DNA from: Skeletonema tropicum
Lineage: Eukaryota > Bacillariophyta > Thalassiosirophyceae > Thalassiosirales > Thalassiosiraceae
NCBI GenBank assembly: GCA_037178625.1
Contig: CM074128.1
Location: 806,001-870,000, forward strand
Direction of reading: 5' to 3'
DNA: 64,000 bases
Shown here: piece after piece, positions 52,898 to 64,000 of the stretch
How positions within the stretch are numbered: position 1 is the first letter of the stretch
Layout of the letters: the number at the start of each line of letters is the position of its first letter
Position numbers and translations under genes: made by a program
The notes under the pieces: generated by a model
What the model was told of the DNA's origin: nothing
The model's input: only the letters and a program-made list of their open reading frames with translations
The model's database searches: none

Positions 52898-55800
52898 ATG
52901 AAAGGCAGCACATCAGCACCAGAAAACGAAGCAGTCGTTCCTAACCTCGAGCACCCACCCCACGTCCATCGCCTCCTCCGTTTGATCAGAGAGGGGACAT
53001 CCTCCCATGCATCACGAGCATCGACACTGTTGGGACGGTATGCGGCGTTATGCATTACTGGAGCTGCGTCATCGTCAATTACTGCAGAGAATGAATGTAG
53101 TGATGATGGAGATAATGACAGCTCCATCATCATCAGTCCAAGTCTCTTGATATGGGATCTCATTGGAAGACTGGTGGGCGGAGATGGAGCAGCTACCAAT
53201 GACAAGCAGCGAAAGAAGAAGAAGAAGAATACACACTATCAAAGCGGGTTATTTGATTCCAATTGGTCCACTCGATCTAATTGTGCCATGGCATTGGAGG
53301 CTGTAGCGAAGTGTCTCCCGTCGGAAGATCGACGACACTTTTTTGAAGGAAATGTATGGGAGGACGATGATAATAATGATACCAGCCATTTATGGCTAAG
53401 CGTCAATGATCTTCATCGTGTTCTCCCTCACGAGCAAGCAAACGTTGAATTGTCAACATCCACAAGAGATGTCCAAAAGATAAAACCTGCACCAACAACA
53501 GATCAGAGCAGTGAATCTGATACTGCTGAGAAAAGCTCTCCTCTCAAAAATCAACTCGATATTGTCGTACAAAAAGGTCGGCTCTTGTTATCATCTTCTG
53601 GAGAACAATACAATTGGAATTGCTATGATGAAGTAAATGAGTATATTCGTGAAAATGAGGCATTGCAGAGTCTGGATGCAACTGTTGGTGATGACGATGC
53701 TACTGTAACAATATTGGACAGTGGCAAGGAAAAGCAGTCTCACAATGAGAAGAATCATCATCAACTAAAACAATCATTTTTACAGAAACGAGTTACTCTG
53801 CAGAGACAGATTTTATCGAGACGACTTGGCTTGGGTGGGATACTTAGTGCTCCCATCATGACTGGGAATGATGCTGATGAATCATTATCTTCGTCGCAAC
53901 CAGATCAGAAACCTTCAAAGCGTCGTAGAATTGTAGATGACATCGTCGCAGATGAAGATTTGGTGGTACCAGAAGTTGTGTCGTCGAGTAAAGTTACAAG
54001 CAAAAGTGAAAATGATCAGCAAAATCACAAGACGACAGCAAACAATGGCATGAAATTGAGCAGCCGAGATTCTCCTATTGGAATACGTGCATTACTCGTA
54101 TTAGAAAGCAAGCGATCAGAGAATTATCCAACAGGAGAAGGAGGAAGCAATCACAAACACGCTAGACACCGCAATCCACAAACACTGCTAGGTAGTGAAC
54201 TAGCATATAGAACATTTGATTCGGAGTGGACAGTTCGACATGGAGCTCTCTTAGGCACATTGTCGTTGCTCCGAGCATGGAGAATTCACGATTCGTCAAC
54301 ATCTTCCAGATCACAACAACGACTTGGTAAATGGCCTCAGGATATACTTGCTCGTTGTGTTTGTATTTTGGCCTTGGACCAATTCTCAGACTTTTCAGGT
54401 TCGGACTTGACGACTCCTAATGGCGCGAGCGACAACAATACACCTGATGATATTGTCAGTAATGCAGTTGTTGCACCTGTGCGCGAAATGGCTGCTCAAA
54501 TTATAGCAATCTTGTTGGAAGTATCTCCATTGGAGGTGTGGAACTGCACGCATGAGTTATTGATGCAATTATACACTGGCAATTATCACGGCATTAGACA
54601 AGAGAGAGGTAGTCAATGGGAGATTAGTCACGGCGTGTTACTAGCTTGGAAGTATATCATTGCGATAACACTTTTTCAATCAAATGAGAAACAATCAAGG
54701 GCTACAAATCTTGATGGAGAGTCTTCTGCCATTCCTCGCCCCTTGTCTTCTAGGACGTCTCAAAACGAGCACAACGAAAGAAGTGATAGATACCAAAGGG
54801 TATTCAATGCGATTATTTCGCATGCAGTTAAAGGAATCGCGGATGGAAACGATGATAATAGAGCTGTTTCGGCACAGATTATACGATATTGCATGCAACT
54901 CAATGCACAACTCCATTCCATTACTATTGTGACGCGGTGTTCAAGTCCTTTGTGGATTGCTGTGACAAAGATAGGGAACGTATCTGCATGTGCATCAGAT
55001 TTACTATCTTTACTAGCGGAGGTATTATCACGTGATTGTGCTAGCTTCCTGCGCAGCCTTCAAAAGGCGCATTCGTCATTTGCATTTGACTCTGTGTTGC
55101 ACAAACTCTCAGAGTTTATTGATCATGATTCAGCACATGTAAGCGTTTCCGCCTTTCACGCACTGAGCTTGATTGTAGAACCGATAGTAAAAGCTGCTTT
55201 CCGCAATGGTGACAGTGCAGATGATATCAATTTGGCAATTTGCAAAATGCTCAATCGGATATTCAAGACTTACTTTACAAACACATGGACGCAAAATGAG
55301 ACTGGTGAGGTTAGTAGGGTACGAGACCTTGCCTGGAAGAAGACAATTGAGGCATTACCTTCTCTTGCGACACCAGAGTCGCCAGCACATACATCATTTG
55401 TGTCCTCGACGCTACAATATTTTCGTGCATCCAGAGATCCGAGTCCACAGCATAATGACACAACTGTACGAGAGGCTTCATTTGACTCGTACCGAAAGGC
55501 TTCTTGTGCACTGGCGTTATTTTATGAAAGCGTGTGTTCAATTTCGCAGATGGTACCGAATTTACAAAATATTGTTGCCGTGGTCGTTGCGGCGATGCTC
55601 CAATCCCCGTGGGTTGATCAGTGCGAGGCTGCTTGTCTTCTTCGTGTTGCCATATCAAACGAAAGTTTGAACAAGGACAGTTGCGGAATTCCATCCTTCT
55701 TTGAATGTGATCTTTTGAAAAGTTATCTGGCGAACCCTCCGGTAAGTATTATGCTGAAGGAACACTCCAAAGCAAGTTTGTTGCTTGATAATGACAACTT

Positions 55801-58800
55801 CAGATTTTATTGCGGAGATCAATTTTCTAAGGCGTTGGGCAATCTAATGCAACAAAGAGAGATTAACGACAAAGACTTTTCCTGTGCAGCTTTAGTACAG
55901 AACTGGGAAACGCTGTTCACTGAAAAGGGTGTCTCTTTGCATCAATTACGTGAGTTACCCAAAGGCACGATCAATCAAACGTCAATGAGATTATCGGCTT
56001 CTATCGCAGGAGCCTTGACTAGTTGTGGTTGCAATCATCTTCCTACGAAACTTTCCCCTCTGATTCGCTCTTTATTCACTTCATTAAAAAACGAGCAATC
56101 ATACCAGAGGAGACGAGTGACATGTCGCTACATCGCCGACTTGGTTTTGATATTATCTGGCAATGACTCTTTCTCGAAAGCCAAGACCAAGCTCCTTGAA
56201 AATGTGTGCAAATTGGCGTGTGAGGAGGGCACTGGAGTAGCCCAGTCATCTGAAGGTGCAACGCTTGCAATCGAGTTCTTGGTTGAAAACATAAGCAGGG
56301 AGAAGATGAAATTCCAGGACTTCAATCCTCTGTGGGAACACCTCACACCGTTGCAAGATATCACGCAAGTTGAAAGCGCAGAAGAACAAGGTCTTGCAGA
56401 GTCGTTGCTTCTTTTGAATGTCGTATCAAGAGCCATTACCACTGACTCCCCGTCCTTCGACGATATTCTAGGGCTTTCATTGAGTTCTGCTGTCGCGGTT
56501 GTTTGTTTCAGCTCTTCACAGATGTTGAAGACCCAGGCATTGGCTTCAATCAATAATTTTTGTAGACTCAATTTCGATCAAACGATGGATTTACTCATCC
56601 CATCTATCCTCCCTATCATTTCTGACCTGCAAAATGACACGGGAAGGAAGGGAGGATGTGAACTTCTTCTCTCTGTTCTGCAAGAATGTGGTGTCTCGTC
56701 GGCACGGTATGTTCCACAATTATTACCCGTTTCGATGCGATTAATGACAGACACTATCAGAGAATGCGCGAAGCTGGCTGCAAGCATTTTTGCCATCCTC
56801 GTTAGGATTGCACCCCTTGCAGCAAGTTACATTAGCAATCATGTCGACGAGAAGGAAGGGGTATCTGATCGTGTCATCAATCATTTGATTCTTGGGAAGC
56901 CCATGCCTCCCTGCGTGCTACCTGAAGCTGTATCTTCCCAACTCAAGAAGAGCGGAACCACATTACGACCATATCAGGTCGAGGGTGTATCATGGCTAAA
57001 ATTTCTCAATGACGTGAATCTGAATGGTGCCTTGTGTGATGATATGGGGTAAGAAGAATTGAGCTATCACCTGTGTTGCAAATCATCTTATAATCTTCTC
57101 ATTTTCAGTGTTGGATTCATTGTAGACTAGGTAAAACTCTGCAAGCTTTGGTTGCTGTGGCGATATCTCATGCGGATAATCAAGCAAATATCAACAAAAA
57201 GACGTTAGTCGTCTGCCCAGCTTCTGTCGTGGGGCATTGGGTAAACGAAATAAAAAGATTCTTTCCAGGGGATGCTCTCTTGGCACCGATTGCGTACACA
57301 GGATCTGCCAAAGCCAGGCGAGCTTCTTGGAGCGATTGCTTAACAAGATACAACATCGTTGTTACAAGCTACTCAGTGCTCAGGACTGATATCGACTTGC
57401 TTGAGAGCATCCTCTTTGACTACTGTATTTTGGATGAAGGGCACCTGCTCAAAAATCCAAAGACAGCCACTGCGAAGGCATCGCGGCGATTAAAGGCTCG
57501 ACATCGGCTAATATTGACGGGTGAGTGGAATTATATATGGCCTCAATCGTTACTTATAGACCTTGCCTTCTCTCACACAAATTAATACTGCAACCATACC
57601 ATTACCAGGCACACCTGTACAAAGCAATGTCAACGAAGTTTGGGCAACGTTTGACTTTCTCATGCCGAATTTCCTTGGAACAGAAGCAGATTTCGTCAAA
57701 GAGTTCGCTAAACCGATAATAAGAAGTCAGGCACCCGACGCTTGTGCACATGATATTGATCTGGGGCTTGACAGTTTGAAGATATTACATCAACAGGTTC
57801 TTCCATTCATTCTCAGGCGCGAGAAGATGCAAGTTATGAAGGAGTTACCACCGAAGACAATAACTGATGTACCGTGTCAACTGAGCAAAGAACAGCTTGT
57901 GATCTATCAAGACACTTTGAAGGCGTCTGGGACAAAAGATGCCCTTGAAATAGTGGAGAAAGAATTACTGGAGGAGGGAGATTCGACGGCAAATGGAACA
58001 GTACAAAAATTAGGCAGTGATGTACTTCAATCACTGTTGCAGCTCCGACTCATTTGCACCCACCCACTTCTTTATAGTGCTGTTGCATCGACGCAGTCTA
58101 AAACAGAGTGTCCTTCTTTTACTCGTCTCGACTGTTCTGGAAAATTAGTTGCTTTGAATGACCTGTTACGCCACTCCTATGGGTTAGTTGAGTCCGAAAT
58201 GGCTGCAGCGGACAATGATGACACTGGTTTCTTACTACCAGATGGTGACTTCGGCGAGGATTTTGACATGAATGAAACCCCACCCGAACGGTGTGATGGA
58301 GCAGAGCATTGCAGCGCGTCCAAATGTCTCATCTTTGCTCAGTTCACGCAAAGTCTTGACATAGTCGAACAGTACCTCTTTGAACCCCACATGCCGTCGT
58401 TACAGTACTTACGACTGGATGGGCGAGTTCCGACAAACAATCGCCAATCTATCGTGGAGCGATTTAACAATGATGACAATATCAAGGTGCTATTGCTAAC
58501 AACCAAGGTTGGAGGACTGGGCTTGAACTTAACAGGTGCAGACACGGTCATTCTCCTTGAACCTGATTGGAATCCTTTCATAGATATTCAAGCTCAAGAC
58601 CGCGCTCATAGAATAGGTCAAACAAAGGCAGTCAACATATATCGTCTCATTACATCCAATACTATTGAAGAGAAGATGATGGAGCTACAGCGGCGAAAGA
58701 AAGCGGTAAGCGATGCTGTGGTGAACTCTGAAAATTCAACAATGTATAGTATGGGCACAGAGAAGCTCCTTGATATTTTCACGTTTCGTGGATCTACATC

Positions 58801-58912
58801 AAAGAGTGAAAGTGCTGATGATGACAATCTGTTGAGCTATCTTGACGAAGATACAAATGAATACGCTTGTTTGTCTGTGGATGCGTTCTTGGGTGGTCTA
58901 TCAAGATCATGA
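52898..58912 (+). CDS. MOT1: Mot1/BTAF1-type SNF2 ATPase, TBP remodeller
   Basis: Three exons, 52898-57048, 57126-57520 and 57609-58912. The introns are 57049-57125 (GTAAGA...TGTAG) and 57521-57608 (GTGAGT...ACCAG). The join keeps the frame and gives 1949 residues. The N-terminus has the HEAT-repeat block that grips TBP (LLRLIREGTSSHASRASTLLGRY; FDSEWTVRHGALLGTLSLLR). The SNF2 motor has DDMGLGKTLQA rebuilt across the first intron, the DEGH form of motif II (CILDEGHLLKNPKT) and ILTGTPVQSN across the second intron. LLTTKVGGLGLNL and RAHRIGQTKAVNIYRL follow. The DEGH variant is characteristic of Mot1. It strips TBP from promoters in the nucleus. Confidence 0.95.
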
Positions 58913-58999
58913 CACGATAGTTTTGGAAACAATACGTGTGTTGATCTGCATTACTTTAGCTTAGTGAACACAAAAGTCCTAACTCACATAATTTGCATT

Positions 59000-59986
59000 T
59001 TAAGCCTTGAATGAACTGAGATCCTTCTTCTTTTTCTTTTTCAATACCTTCTTCTTCTCTGGCGCAGGTGTTGGTGTCGCAGTAGCTGCTGGAGCAGGTT
59101 TAGCAGCAGGAGGAGCAGGTGTCTCTGTGGCGGGTTTGTCCTCTTTCTTTTCTACAACTGTTTCTTTAGTCTCCACATCTTCCGACTTTTCTGCTGCTGC
59201 TGCTGCCGGTGGTGGAGCTAAATTCAATGGCTTTCGTTCTGCAGGTGCCGGTGCTAAGTTCAATGGTTTCCTCTGCGCGGGAGCAGCAGCTGCAGCACTT
59301 CCACCTCCCATTCTTGATCCCCATCCACTTGGAGCCCGGATAGGCTGTGAATTAGCAATTCGTTTTCTCTCCTCCTCTTCTTGTTTTTCCTTATCTGCCA
59401 AAATTTTGTCAGCTGCAGCCAAGTCTGGGAATAGTTCTTCGTTTGTACTAGACAGCCCTCCTCCACCAACTGAAACTCCCCCGCCTGAATTGCGCATGTG
59501 TGCAGGCACCCATCTGCCACCAGTAGCTTGACTAGCAGCAGCCTTCCTCTCAGCGGCCTTGGCCTCCTTCTCTGCCTTCTCAGCAGCAAGTCGTTCGGCT
59601 TCCTTCGCCATACCCTCCTTGGCGCGAGCCAATTGTGCCTTGGTCTCTTCCACTCTTAACCTTTCCGCCACATCGTCTTCTTCATTTCGCTTTACCTCAA
59701 GAGCTTGCATGTCAAGTAATTCAGACACTTTGCTTTCCGCTCCAGAATTGTTTGTCGCGGCGTTGCCTCCCCATGCTGCAGCTTGGCTATCATCCCAGTC
59801 ATCATTATCTCCCGCTTTGGTACCACCGAGCGATAGCCCGCTTACGCCCTCGGACATTTCGGGGGCATCCACATGAGTTGAGGTCAAGACCGAACTGGCA
59901 TCAATTTTGTTGGCGTTGAAGGCCTTGAACTTCTTCTTGGTGCCCTTCTTCTTCTTCGACGCGAAGAATGCTGCTGTGTCTGCCAT
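59000..59986 (-). CDS. CDV3-like acidic/Ala-rich protein
   Basis: A 328-residue, highly charged, mostly disordered product. The start MADTAAFFASKKKKGTKKK, a DDWDD patch, a long Glu/Ala/Lys coiled coil (about 95-150), and GRWVPAHMRN recall the animal CDV3 family. Ala/Pro-rich repeats (QRKPLNLAPAPAERKPLNLAP) and a poly-Lys end follow. The similarity is limited to short motifs, so the family is uncertain. No targeting peptide. It may be an RNA- or ribosome-associated factor. Confidence 0.55.
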   Translation of the reverse strand: MADTAAFFASKKKKGTKKKFKAFNANKIDASSVLTSTHVDAPEMSEGVSGLSLGGTKAGDNDDWDDSQAAAWGGNAATNNSGAESKVSELLDMQALEVKRNEEDDVAERLRVEETKAQLARAKEGMAKEAERLAAEKAEKEAKAAERKAAASQATGGRWVPAHMRNSGGGVSVGGGGLSSTNEELFPDLAAADKILADKEKQEEEERKRIANSQPIRAPSGWGSRMGGGSAAAAAPAQRKPLNLAPAPAERKPLNLAPPPAAAAAEKSEDVETKETVVEKKEDKPATETPAPPAAKPAPAATATPTPAPEKKKVLKKKKKKDLSSFKA

Positions 59987-60386
59987 CGTGCTGATAATTT
60001 GTCAGGGTTGTAGAGGTTCTCTCCAGCAATGCAATGCAACGTTATTGCTATTCTGCTCAAATTTTGCAGAGTAAAAAAGTGGGAAGAGTGTGCGGTCCAC
60101 GCTGACGACTCAATAGATGGGACGTCGGACGGACCAGGAAAACCGAGAACGCCCAGGGAAACAAACACTAAAAGCTGCTTTGGTACAAACTGATCGAAGT
60201 CATTCTACTCCGCTACTCTCTCTCCGTTATAAGATTAACTGCTGCATAGTAGATAAGAGTGATGCAATATCGATGGAGTTTGACTAACCAGAAGATCTAT
60301 TGTATGCTGTCAAATGCAATGATTTGCTCCTTTCTTCCTTTCCTTTACGTCGAAGCATGTCTCTTCATTATAATTCAGCTTACACA

Positions 60387-60971
60387 TTACAATCTCACCC
60401 CAAGATTCAAAGACGACACCATGCTATCCAACGTATTCATCAATTTAACAATTTTGTTGGACAATTGCTTCTTTCTTGTCTTCACATCCACATCTCGATG
60501 AGAATTGATTGAGTCTATTGTGTACGCCAATTTGTCTAAACTACTGCTAAAGAGACCAATTTTTGTTCGCAATTCTGGATATCGTTGGAATAATTGCTTT
60601 TTGAAATCTTCCTTGTCGTCTGCAGTTTCTTCTACCGTGTTGTTCGTATCTTGTTCCGGCAACAGTTTTGGTCCGTCGACACTCTCTAACTCAACTCTCC
60701 CGATTAATATCTCAATTTCTTCCAATTGCCCCTCCGCTTTAATCATACGCTCACTGACATTGTCTAGTTTGTCCATTGCGTCCCGAATATGAGGAGGTAG
60801 AAAGTCTCCAATCCAGATGTATCGCAACATCCCTTCCATTCCTCTACAACTTTGGTATGTGCTTTTTATAAATTGACGCTGCTGTATTATCATGCCCGCG
60901 AGCAAAACGGCAGCCGTAGCTGCAGTTGCTGACTTGAAGGATGGCGATGACAACAATGCTAGAGGAGCCAT
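60387..60971 (-). CDS. hypothetical membrane-anchored coiled-coil protein
   Basis: A 194-residue product. A hydrophobic N-terminal segment (ATAATAAVLLAGMIIQQ) could be a signal anchor. The rest is helical and charged (DKLDNVSERMIKAEGQLEEIE; LFSSSLDKLAYTIDSI; KKQLSNKIVKLMNTLDSM). No family recognised. It is divergent from the JMJD4-like gene, 204 bp apart. The 400 bp to its left (59987-60386) shows no gene. Confidence 0.6.
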   Translation of the reverse strand: MAPLALLSSPSFKSATAATAAVLLAGMIIQQRQFIKSTYQSCRGMEGMLRYIWIGDFLPPHIRDAMDKLDNVSERMIKAEGQLEEIEILIGRVELESVDGPKLLPEQDTNNTVEETADDKEDFKKQLFQRYPELRTKIGLFSSSLDKLAYTIDSINSHRDVDVKTRKKQLSNKIVKLMNTLDSMVSSLNLGVRL

Positions 60972-61175
60972 ATTGTTGAAGACAGGACGCTTGTTGATGA
61001 CATAAGGAGCTACACAATAAAGGATATGTACGTAGTGTATGGACGTAAAAATTTTTATGGACCCATGTTGTGTAGTCTTCTACGTAGACACATAGGAATT
61101 CCGACGTTGCTCCCCTCCCTACAGATGCATTATTGGGCGGCTTGGGCGTTGTGTTATCCGCTGCTATGCTAAAAA

Positions 61176-62732
61176 ATGGAAATGGGCACTGTTGATCAAT
61201 CAGCTGACGAAGAGAGTATCTGCTCTTCTTCTCTGTCAACTCACTCACAACACATGCGAGCTGCTCTCAATGACTGCAGTAAACTTGTGGAGCGGCTGCA
61301 TGAATTGTTGCATCTCAAAAGCACTGATCCATCATGTGCTCAAGCTAAAGGACAACTTTCATTGAACATGGAGCATCGCAAACATGTTCAGCAACTCTTC
61401 CACTCGGCCTGGTTATCATCTGACAATATTGGACAAGAGCGAGAATTGGGGCTACGGCGCTTACACGAAACATCTGAGCTGGATGTTTTACATGTAGACA
61501 ACAATGGATGGCACAGAGACGGTGACAAAAGCAGCATTCCGTTGACCTCCTCCGACTTCAAGCGAGAATACTGTCTTCGAAATGTTCCCTGCATCATTCG
61601 TGGATTTGATGAGTTAGAATTCAAGGATATATCTCTCAAGTGGAGAAAAAGTGACACAACATCTACCGATGCAACATTAGGCAATAAAAGTAGAATCAAT
61701 ACTGCATGGTTTGAAAGATGCGTAGGAGAAGATACAATGGTCCCAGTTAGAATAGACGGAAAGAATGAGTTAGATGAAGATGGTAGAGCAGAGGAATGTG
61801 AAACAATCATGATGAGTCTAAAAGATTGGATTCAACAAAGTAACGAAGGAGGAGAAGAAGTGTCGAGAGAATATCTCAAAGATTGGCATCTTGTTCAATT
61901 GCTACAAAGCAGAAAAGCAGACGATGAAGATGTTAGCCGTGCTCTCCCACTTTACAAGACACCGGAATATTTTGAACGTGACTTGCTCAACAATTTCCTT
62001 GCCAAGTACTCTGATGGTGGAGATTACAAGTTCGTCTATTGGGGTCCTAGCGGATCAATAACGAGGTTGCACTCAGATGTTCTGCACTCTTTCTCGTGGT
62101 CTTACAATGTCACAGGCTCAAAGAAGTGGACCTTTTACATACCGAATACAAATAGTGAAAGTGGCAGCAGCGATGAGAATGCTGACAGATCGTTTGATGT
62201 TATCCAAAACAAAGGAGAAACTATATTTGTTAGCTCGCAAATCAAGCACGAAGTGGTCAACCTTGTGGAAACTCTGTCAATCAATCATAACTGGATTACA
62301 AGTGCCAATATAGACAATACCTGGCAATGCATTTGCAGTGAAATCAACGCAATTGAGCGCGAGATAAAGGAGTGGGAAGTTATACCTGAGGATGATTTTG
62401 AAGCAAGAGAGAATATGTTGAGAGGATGCATTGGCCTTGATGTTACAACATTCTTTTTCATGATTTTGGTGGAAGTCTCTGAACTGTTTGTGCAGGTATT
62501 TTCTGACATAGATGAAAAGTTTGAGATTGACAATCAAATTATGCACGATCATGCTGTAAGCATATGCAATTTAGTCAAGGTTCTTGGCGAAGTGTCGACC
62601 AGTGAAGAGGCCAAGACAGCTCAGCGATTGCAAGCAGTTCTGGGCTCTACAAGCAAAGCCAATCAAGCCGGATCGCTTGCAGCATTCGTTTTGAGTTTGA
62701 TTGATTCACTGAATAAGCAGCGCTCTAGCTAA
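61176..62732 (+). CDS. JMJD4-like JmjC-domain hydroxylase
   Basis: A 518-residue uninterrupted product. The N-terminus is helical and of unknown function. From about 145 the cupin/JmjC fold begins: LRNVPCIIRGF, then FVYWGPSGSITRLHSDVLHSFSWSYNVTG with iron ligands His299 and Asp301, the KKW that binds 2-oxoglutarate, and distal His371 in SINHNWIT. Human JMJD4 has closely similar RLHADVFRSFSWS and NHNW motifs and hydroxylates the translation terminator eRF1. A region with a helical C-terminal tail (about 390-518) follows. The substrate in this organism is inferred. Confidence 0.85.
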   Translation: MEMGTVDQSADEESICSSSLSTHSQHMRAALNDCSKLVERLHELLHLKSTDPSCAQAKGQLSLNMEHRKHVQQLFHSAWLSSDNIGQERELGLRRLHETSELDVLHVDNNGWHRDGDKSSIPLTSSDFKREYCLRNVPCIIRGFDELEFKDISLKWRKSDTTSTDATLGNKSRINTAWFERCVGEDTMVPVRIDGKNELDEDGRAEECETIMMSLKDWIQQSNEGGEEVSREYLKDWHLVQLLQSRKADDEDVSRALPLYKTPEYFERDLLNNFLAKYSDGGDYKFVYWGPSGSITRLHSDVLHSFSWSYNVTGSKKWTFYIPNTNSESGSSDENADRSFDVIQNKGETIFVSSQIKHEVVNLVETLSINHNWITSANIDNTWQCICSEINAIEREIKEWEVIPEDDFEARENMLRGCIGLDVTTFFFMILVEVSELFVQVFSDIDEKFEIDNQIMHDHAVSICNLVKVLGEVSTSEEAKTAQRLQAVLGSTSKANQAGSLAAFVLSLIDSLNKQRSS

Positions 62733-62780
62733 TAACTTATCTGTCATTTTATGAGATCATCTATCGCTCGGAGCCCGTTC

Positions 62781-64000
62781 TCACCTGCTTTGATATGTCT
62801 CCAATACTTTTTCTAACACCTTGCTTAAAAGCTCGAGATCAACTGATAAAGGAATAGACGCCACAAAATCAACGTCTGAATGAAATGCAGAGAAGTTGAG
62901 ACTTTGTAGAAGCTCCATGCTCCCTGAATTCGACGTTATTCTGTCGAAAACTCTATTGGAAAGACGAAAGTTTCGGAATCGAGGGTTTGTTGGATCTTTT
63001 TGCACATTCGCCACATACTTCTGAGCAGTTGATACTACTGCCACCAACTTGTCTTTATCTTCAGAGTTCATTTTGTAAAATGTGTCTACTGTCTTTGCAA
63101 CTGAGATGTTCGCTGTCACATCCGACTTGCATTGCGTGGCAACTTTACTTTCGCCCCCCATATTACCTGATTCTAGTTTTTCATTGCCTTGCTGCAGAGT
63201 TGCTTGCTTTATTGCTTCCGCTGCAGCTTCATTTGGTGCCAGACCTTGGGCAACAAGTCGCGGGAAAAGTTCTTTCACTCGAACTGCAATATCCTCTTTG
63301 GATAACGGGCTCGGGGCCGTGACTTTCTTCTCTACCGCTCTCTTGAGGTATGTCTCTGCTTTGGTATTTCTTCCTCCAGTCTGGGCAGTTTCATCTGCCT
63401 CGGCGCAGGAAAGGGCCAGGATGTCAATCATTGATTTGCTTTCCTCAGGAATCTTATCTAACCAACTATGGAACAAACGTTCAATCGCTTGTTCTCCGTA
63501 CTGACAAGCTTGGTGCACCTCTCTTCTGCTCTCATCAGGTGACACAACAATGCGTCCAGATAACGAGTCGATAATTACCAAGCTAGGGATCCCTCGAACA
63601 CCAAATAGCGACTTTGCTCTTTGGGCAAGCTCTCTTTGTGAGAATGGCATTGCTTTGAATGGCATCTTTTTGTAGTATTGTTGGAATTCTGCATCACTTC
63701 TATCGGAGCTAACGAACACAATTTCAAGCCCATGACTAGGTGCTACCTCCTCCTTCAAGACATTGTGAAATTCGATGAGCATGGGAGTAAAGCTTCGGCA
63801 GGGGCTGCACCAATTTGCTGAAAAGTACAGCGCTATTAGACGCGAATTTGCTAATACACTAGATGTGTCTAGTAGCGTTGGATCAGACGAGTTGTCATTT
63901 TTCACAAGAAGCTGGCTCCCGAGAAGCCCGTTAAAGTAGTCATCGGCTATTGGGATGTCAAAGTTAGGAATACCTGTATTCTTTGAATCGTGCTTTTCTT
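62781..64000 (-). CDS. thioredoxin/nucleoredoxin-like protein with PUB domain, 5' end beyond the window
   Basis: The frame runs from TAG/TGA-free DNA at the right edge to the stop at 62781. No ATG is present inside at the natural start, so at least part of the N-terminus is missing. The visible part begins EKHDSKNTGIPNFDIP. LYFSANWCSPCRSFTP carries the WCxPC redox pair of nucleoredoxins, followed by IVFVSSDRSDAEFQQYY and GVRGIPSLVIID, with a cis-Pro before SLV. The middle is charged. The C-terminal 100 residues (NPRFRNFRLSNRVFDRI, SMELLQSLNFS) match the PUB domain, which binds the C-terminus of p97/CDC48. The pairing suggests redox control coupled to CDC48. Confidence 0.85.
   Translation of the reverse strand, partial: EKHDSKNTGIPNFDIPIADDYFNGLLGSQLLVKNDNSSDPTLLDTSSVLANSRLIALYFSANWCSPCRSFTPMLIEFHNVLKEEVAPSHGLEIVFVSSDRSDAEFQQYYKKMPFKAMPFSQRELAQRAKSLFGVRGIPSLVIIDSLSGRIVVSPDESRREVHQACQYGEQAIERLFHSWLDKIPEESKSMIDILALSCAEADETAQTGGRNTKAETYLKRAVEKKVTAPSPLSKEDIAVRVKELFPRLVAQGLAPNEAAAEAIKQATLQQGNEKLESGNMGGESKVATQCKSDVTANISVAKTVDTFYKMNSEDKDKLVAVVSTAQKYVANVQKDPTNPRFRNFRLSNRVFDRITSNSGSMELLQSLNFSAFHSDVDFVASIPLSVDLELLSKVLEKVLETYQSR

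Noticed and set aside
59007..59876. Plus-strand ORFs over the CDV3-like gene
   Set aside because: Poly-Phe and Ala/Gly-rich complements of the Lys/Glu/Ala-rich minus-strand gene.
1..64000. tRNA, rRNA and snRNA genes
   Set aside because: I scanned the intergenic stretches by eye for paired acceptor stems and B-box words and found none I could support. A covariance-model search would be needed to exclude them.

Overview
This window reads as nuclear DNA of a photosynthetic stramenopile, most likely a centric diatom. The support is as follows. Genes are eukaryotic, with few short introns (77-104 bp, GTGAGT/GTAAGA to CAG/TAG). Several predicted proteins carry bipartite plastid presequences with a diatom-like A-F junction (SCWAFVQP, SSAFLVP, AAAFQTA, HGFTFPS). 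The repertoire mixes plastid and eukaryotic housekeeping genes. A decayed Copia reverse transcriptase and several DNA transposons are present. This is inferred from sequence reading alone; no database search was possible.

Layout. 1-9.2 kb is a transposon cluster. A 3.0-kb TA-flanked Tc1/IS630-like element (1277-4282) has 211-bp inverted repeats, a broken transposase and a broken antisense accessory ORF. Ten bases further lies a 4.8-kb TTA-flanked element (4293-9105). Its long inverted repeats enclose two convergent genes: a FEN1/XPG-type nuclease with a C-terminal SWIM zinc motif, and an unrecognised Cys-containing coiled-coil protein. No DDE transposase is visible in it, and it is the most unusual object in the window. 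9.3-14.3 kb holds a plastid-targeted Coa1/Tim21-like protein, a two-exon sulfotransferase and a damaged METTL24/FkbM-type methyltransferase. 14.66-18.8 kb is a satellite of about 23 copies of a 184-bp monomer with a 1655-bp higher-order period. Degenerate relics of it lie on both sides of a gene fusing an HMGL-type TIM barrel to EF-hands (20.1-21.9 kb). 23.2-26.5 kb is a pogo-like transposon inserted about 50 bp upstream of the next gene.

26.5-49.9 kb is a gene-dense block. It contains a nuclear-looking hypothetical protein, a DHHC palmitoyltransferase, an MDP1-like HAD phosphatase, a RecQ helicase with a RanBP2 zinc finger, a zinc-ribbon-like protein and a 2OG-Fe(II) oxygenase. These are followed by a large BIG-type Sec7 ARF-GEF, a plastid C-terminal processing protease, a VTE6/TMEM19 (DUF92) protein and a GT47 exostosin-like glycosyltransferase. 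49.9-52.9 kb holds a decayed Copia element and a truncated second copy of the GT47 gene. 52.9-64 kb contains a three-exon Mot1/BTAF1 ATPase, a CDV3-like acidic protein, a small membrane protein, a JMJD4-like JmjC protein, and a thioredoxin/nucleoredoxin-PUB protein that runs off the right edge.

The housekeeping genes have no obvious shared pathway. Plastid biology (Coa1-like, CtpA, VTE6, MDP1-like) and membrane traffic or Golgi function (ARF-GEF, DHHC, GT47, sulfotransferase) recur. Several genes contain small in-frame disruptions at short tandem repeats or homopolymers. These may be allelic variation, assembly errors or real decay.
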